Shown: positions 62,931 to 64,000 of the stretch, piece after piece
How the letters are laid out: each line of letters begins with the position of its first letter
How positions within the stretch are numbered: the first letter of the stretch is position 1
DNA from: Mantis religiosa
Lineage: Eukaryota > Arthropoda > Insecta > Mantodea > Mantidae
Assembly (NCBI GenBank): GCA_030765055.1
Contig: CM060955.1
Location: forward strand, 156,546,006-156,610,005
Direction of reading: 5' to 3'
DNA length: 64,000 nt
Position numbers and translations under genes: made by a program
Notes under the pieces: model-generated
Databases searched by the model: none
What the model was told of the DNA's origin: nothing
The model's input: the letters and a program-made list of their open reading frames with translations, nothing else

Positions 62931-63076
62931 CTGTAACCAATATCACAATAATGTAACAGAAATAAAATTAATTAAAACTGCAGCATTCCTTAACTTCTCT
63001 TTCTAAAACATACATCTTAACTGTTATTGGACACTACTATCTAAGAAAAACAAGAAACCTTAATACAATGTGTATT

Positions 63077-64000
63077 AATCCTTTCATGGAAGTGTTGAAA
63101 ACAGTGTTGTTGTATAAATTAAATTAATTGGGAGTCGATTAATAACACAAAACAACACTCACTTTTAAATTTTCCCGGAACCGGTTTCTGAGGCCTTCCC
63201 TCTATCTTCAGCTGGACATCGACTTGTTCTCATTGGTGTAGCTGGCAATATTTTGTCATCGGTCTCCTCTGGTGGCAGTTCGAGGAACTTGCTGAACAAA
63301 TCTTTCTGGGGGATGTCGAAATTGAATACTTTGTTCCTATTTTTTGAAATAAAGATTTGTTCCCATGTGGACAGTTCTTCTTTTCCTGTTGTATGTTTTA
63401 GTAATTTTGGTTCTGGATTTATGTTGTGGTTTTTTTCCCAAAAATGCGTGGCAACTGCTGATTTTTCTAATTGTTTGTATTTTATGTTCCTAAAGTGTTC
63501 CTTTGCTCTTGTTTCTAAATTTCTTTTGGTTTTTCCAATATAAATTTGACTACAGTCACAGCATTCAATTTGATATATACCAGATTTTTTGTTAGATGGA
63601 ATGGCATCTTTGATGTTTGAGCAAATTAGGTTTTTTAAGGAGTAATGGTTCACTGGAGCTAGTTGAATGTTTTGTTTTTTGAAGACTTTTTTGAATTTAT
63701 CAAAGGCCCATGGATGGTAAGTGAATTTTTTGAAGATCATTTTAGTTTCTGTAGCTGAGAGGGTTGTGGTTTCCTTTAGTAGTTTCTTCTTTTTTGCTAA
63801 GTTCACCTTTTTGTCTGCTAGTGATTTGGGAAAGTCATTTTTCTGTGCTATTTCAATAATTTTGTTGTATTCTATTTTGTATTCTTCTGCTGTGAGAGGG
63901 ATGTTGACCAGTCTGTGTGCTAAACTATTAAAGATTGCCTGTTTGTGGGATCTTGGATTGTAGCCATTATCTTTTATGTAGTTGTCTGTCTGTGTTGGTT
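63077..64000 (-). mobile_element. Penelope-like element lineage A2, copy 3 (runs off the window)
   Basis: Starts with the tail AATCCTTTCATGGAAGTGTT and GGGAGTCGATTAATAACAC. It has a hammerhead-like motif with CTGAAGA and GAAACCGGTTCCGG at 63175-63218, then the GIY-YIG frame. It is a distinct subfamily, differing from copies 1 and 2 at many positions (for example ECCDCSQIYIGK). The upstream RT part lies beyond 64000. Confidence 0.9.
63165..63806 (-). CDS. PLE lineage A2 GIY-YIG endonuclease, 3' part of element ORF
   Basis: Open for at least 213 codons. AKKKKLLKETTTLSATETKM, FTYHPWAFDKFKKVFKKQNI, KSGIYQIECCDCSQIYIGKT, KRNLETRAKEHFRNIKYKQL, STWEQIFISKNRNKVFNFDI. Homologous sequence continues upstream to the window edge (NFPKSLADKKVNLAKKKK), so the methionine at 63806 is not the real start. 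A short extra KVNLA segment is present compared with lineage A. Confidence 0.8.
   Translation of the reverse strand: MNLAKKKKLLKETTTLSATETKMIFKKFTYHPWAFDKFKKVFKKQNIQLAPVNHYSLKNLICSNIKDAIPSNKKSGIYQIECCDCSQIYIGKTKRNLETRAKEHFRNIKYKQLEKSAVATHFWEKNHNINPEPKLLKHTTGKEELSTWEQIFISKNRNKVFNFDIPQKDLFSKFLELPPEETDDKILPATPMRTSRCPAEDRGKASETGSGKI

Noticed and set aside
60659..61042. 127-codon plus-strand frame
   Set aside because: It lies antisense to the mariner transposase C-terminus (LFPKIKKLLRGMRF) within the TIR-bounded element.

Overview
This is eukaryotic DNA. It looks like an arthropod, probably an insect with a large repeat-rich genome; a polyneopteran is a guess from repeat content only. Small protein-coding blocks bounded by AG/GT splice sites lie in multi-kilobase AT-rich introns, and nearly everything else is transposable elements (TEs). 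No prokaryotic gene organisation, functional rRNA or tRNA gene, or CRISPR array was seen.

Host gene. The minus strand carries 15 consecutive coding exons (about 2.54 kb of coding sequence spread over 60 kb) of an orthologue of TRRAP (Tra1 / Nipped-A), the giant HEAT-repeat scaffold of the SAGA and NuA4/TIP60 histone acetyltransferase complexes. Exon 1 of the window is at 62794-62930 and exon 15 at 2897-3095. The exon phases join without a break. The block covers a region in the N-terminal third of the protein; the true 5' and 3' ends lie outside the window. Two in-frame AG...GT segments (59628-59699 and 4710-4754) could be cassette micro-exons.

TEs in the introns. (1) LTR retrotransposons: a full-length gypsy element (5536-11122) with Gag, protease, RT, RNase H and integrase but with inactivating lesions; an internally deleted derivative with near-identical LTRs and a fused Gag/RNase H/integrase-N frame (38009-40432); and solo LTRs at 11322, 47829, 58701 and probably 30361. 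Insertions with readable borders are flanked by ATAT or ATAC. (2) Penelope-like elements (PLEs; YGLPKIHK/YVDD reverse transcriptase plus GIY-YIG nuclease) of at least five lineages, many arranged as head-to-head hairpins with 11-12 bp target duplications and hammerhead-ribozyme-like termini, plus tiny coding-free hairpin derivatives. (3) DNA transposons: a piggyBac element with an intact 584-aa transposase and TTAA ends (34319-36806), a TTAA-flanked MITE (54611-55120), a pogo/Tigger shell holding nested LINE, SINE and PLE pieces (30920-33455), and several mariner/Tc1-type remnants. (4) Fragments of non-LTR (LINE) retrotransposons and at least five families of tRNA-derived SINEs. (5) A homopurine tract of about 1.5 kb (25348-26836) and a GT-rich microsatellite (30180-30360).

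The most unusual observations are a piece of TRRAP exon 2 sitting inside a short inverted-repeat element in the next intron (56108-56197), and the set of PLE-derived hairpin elements with ribozyme-like termini, some reduced to 300-430 bp yet flanked by perfect target duplications.
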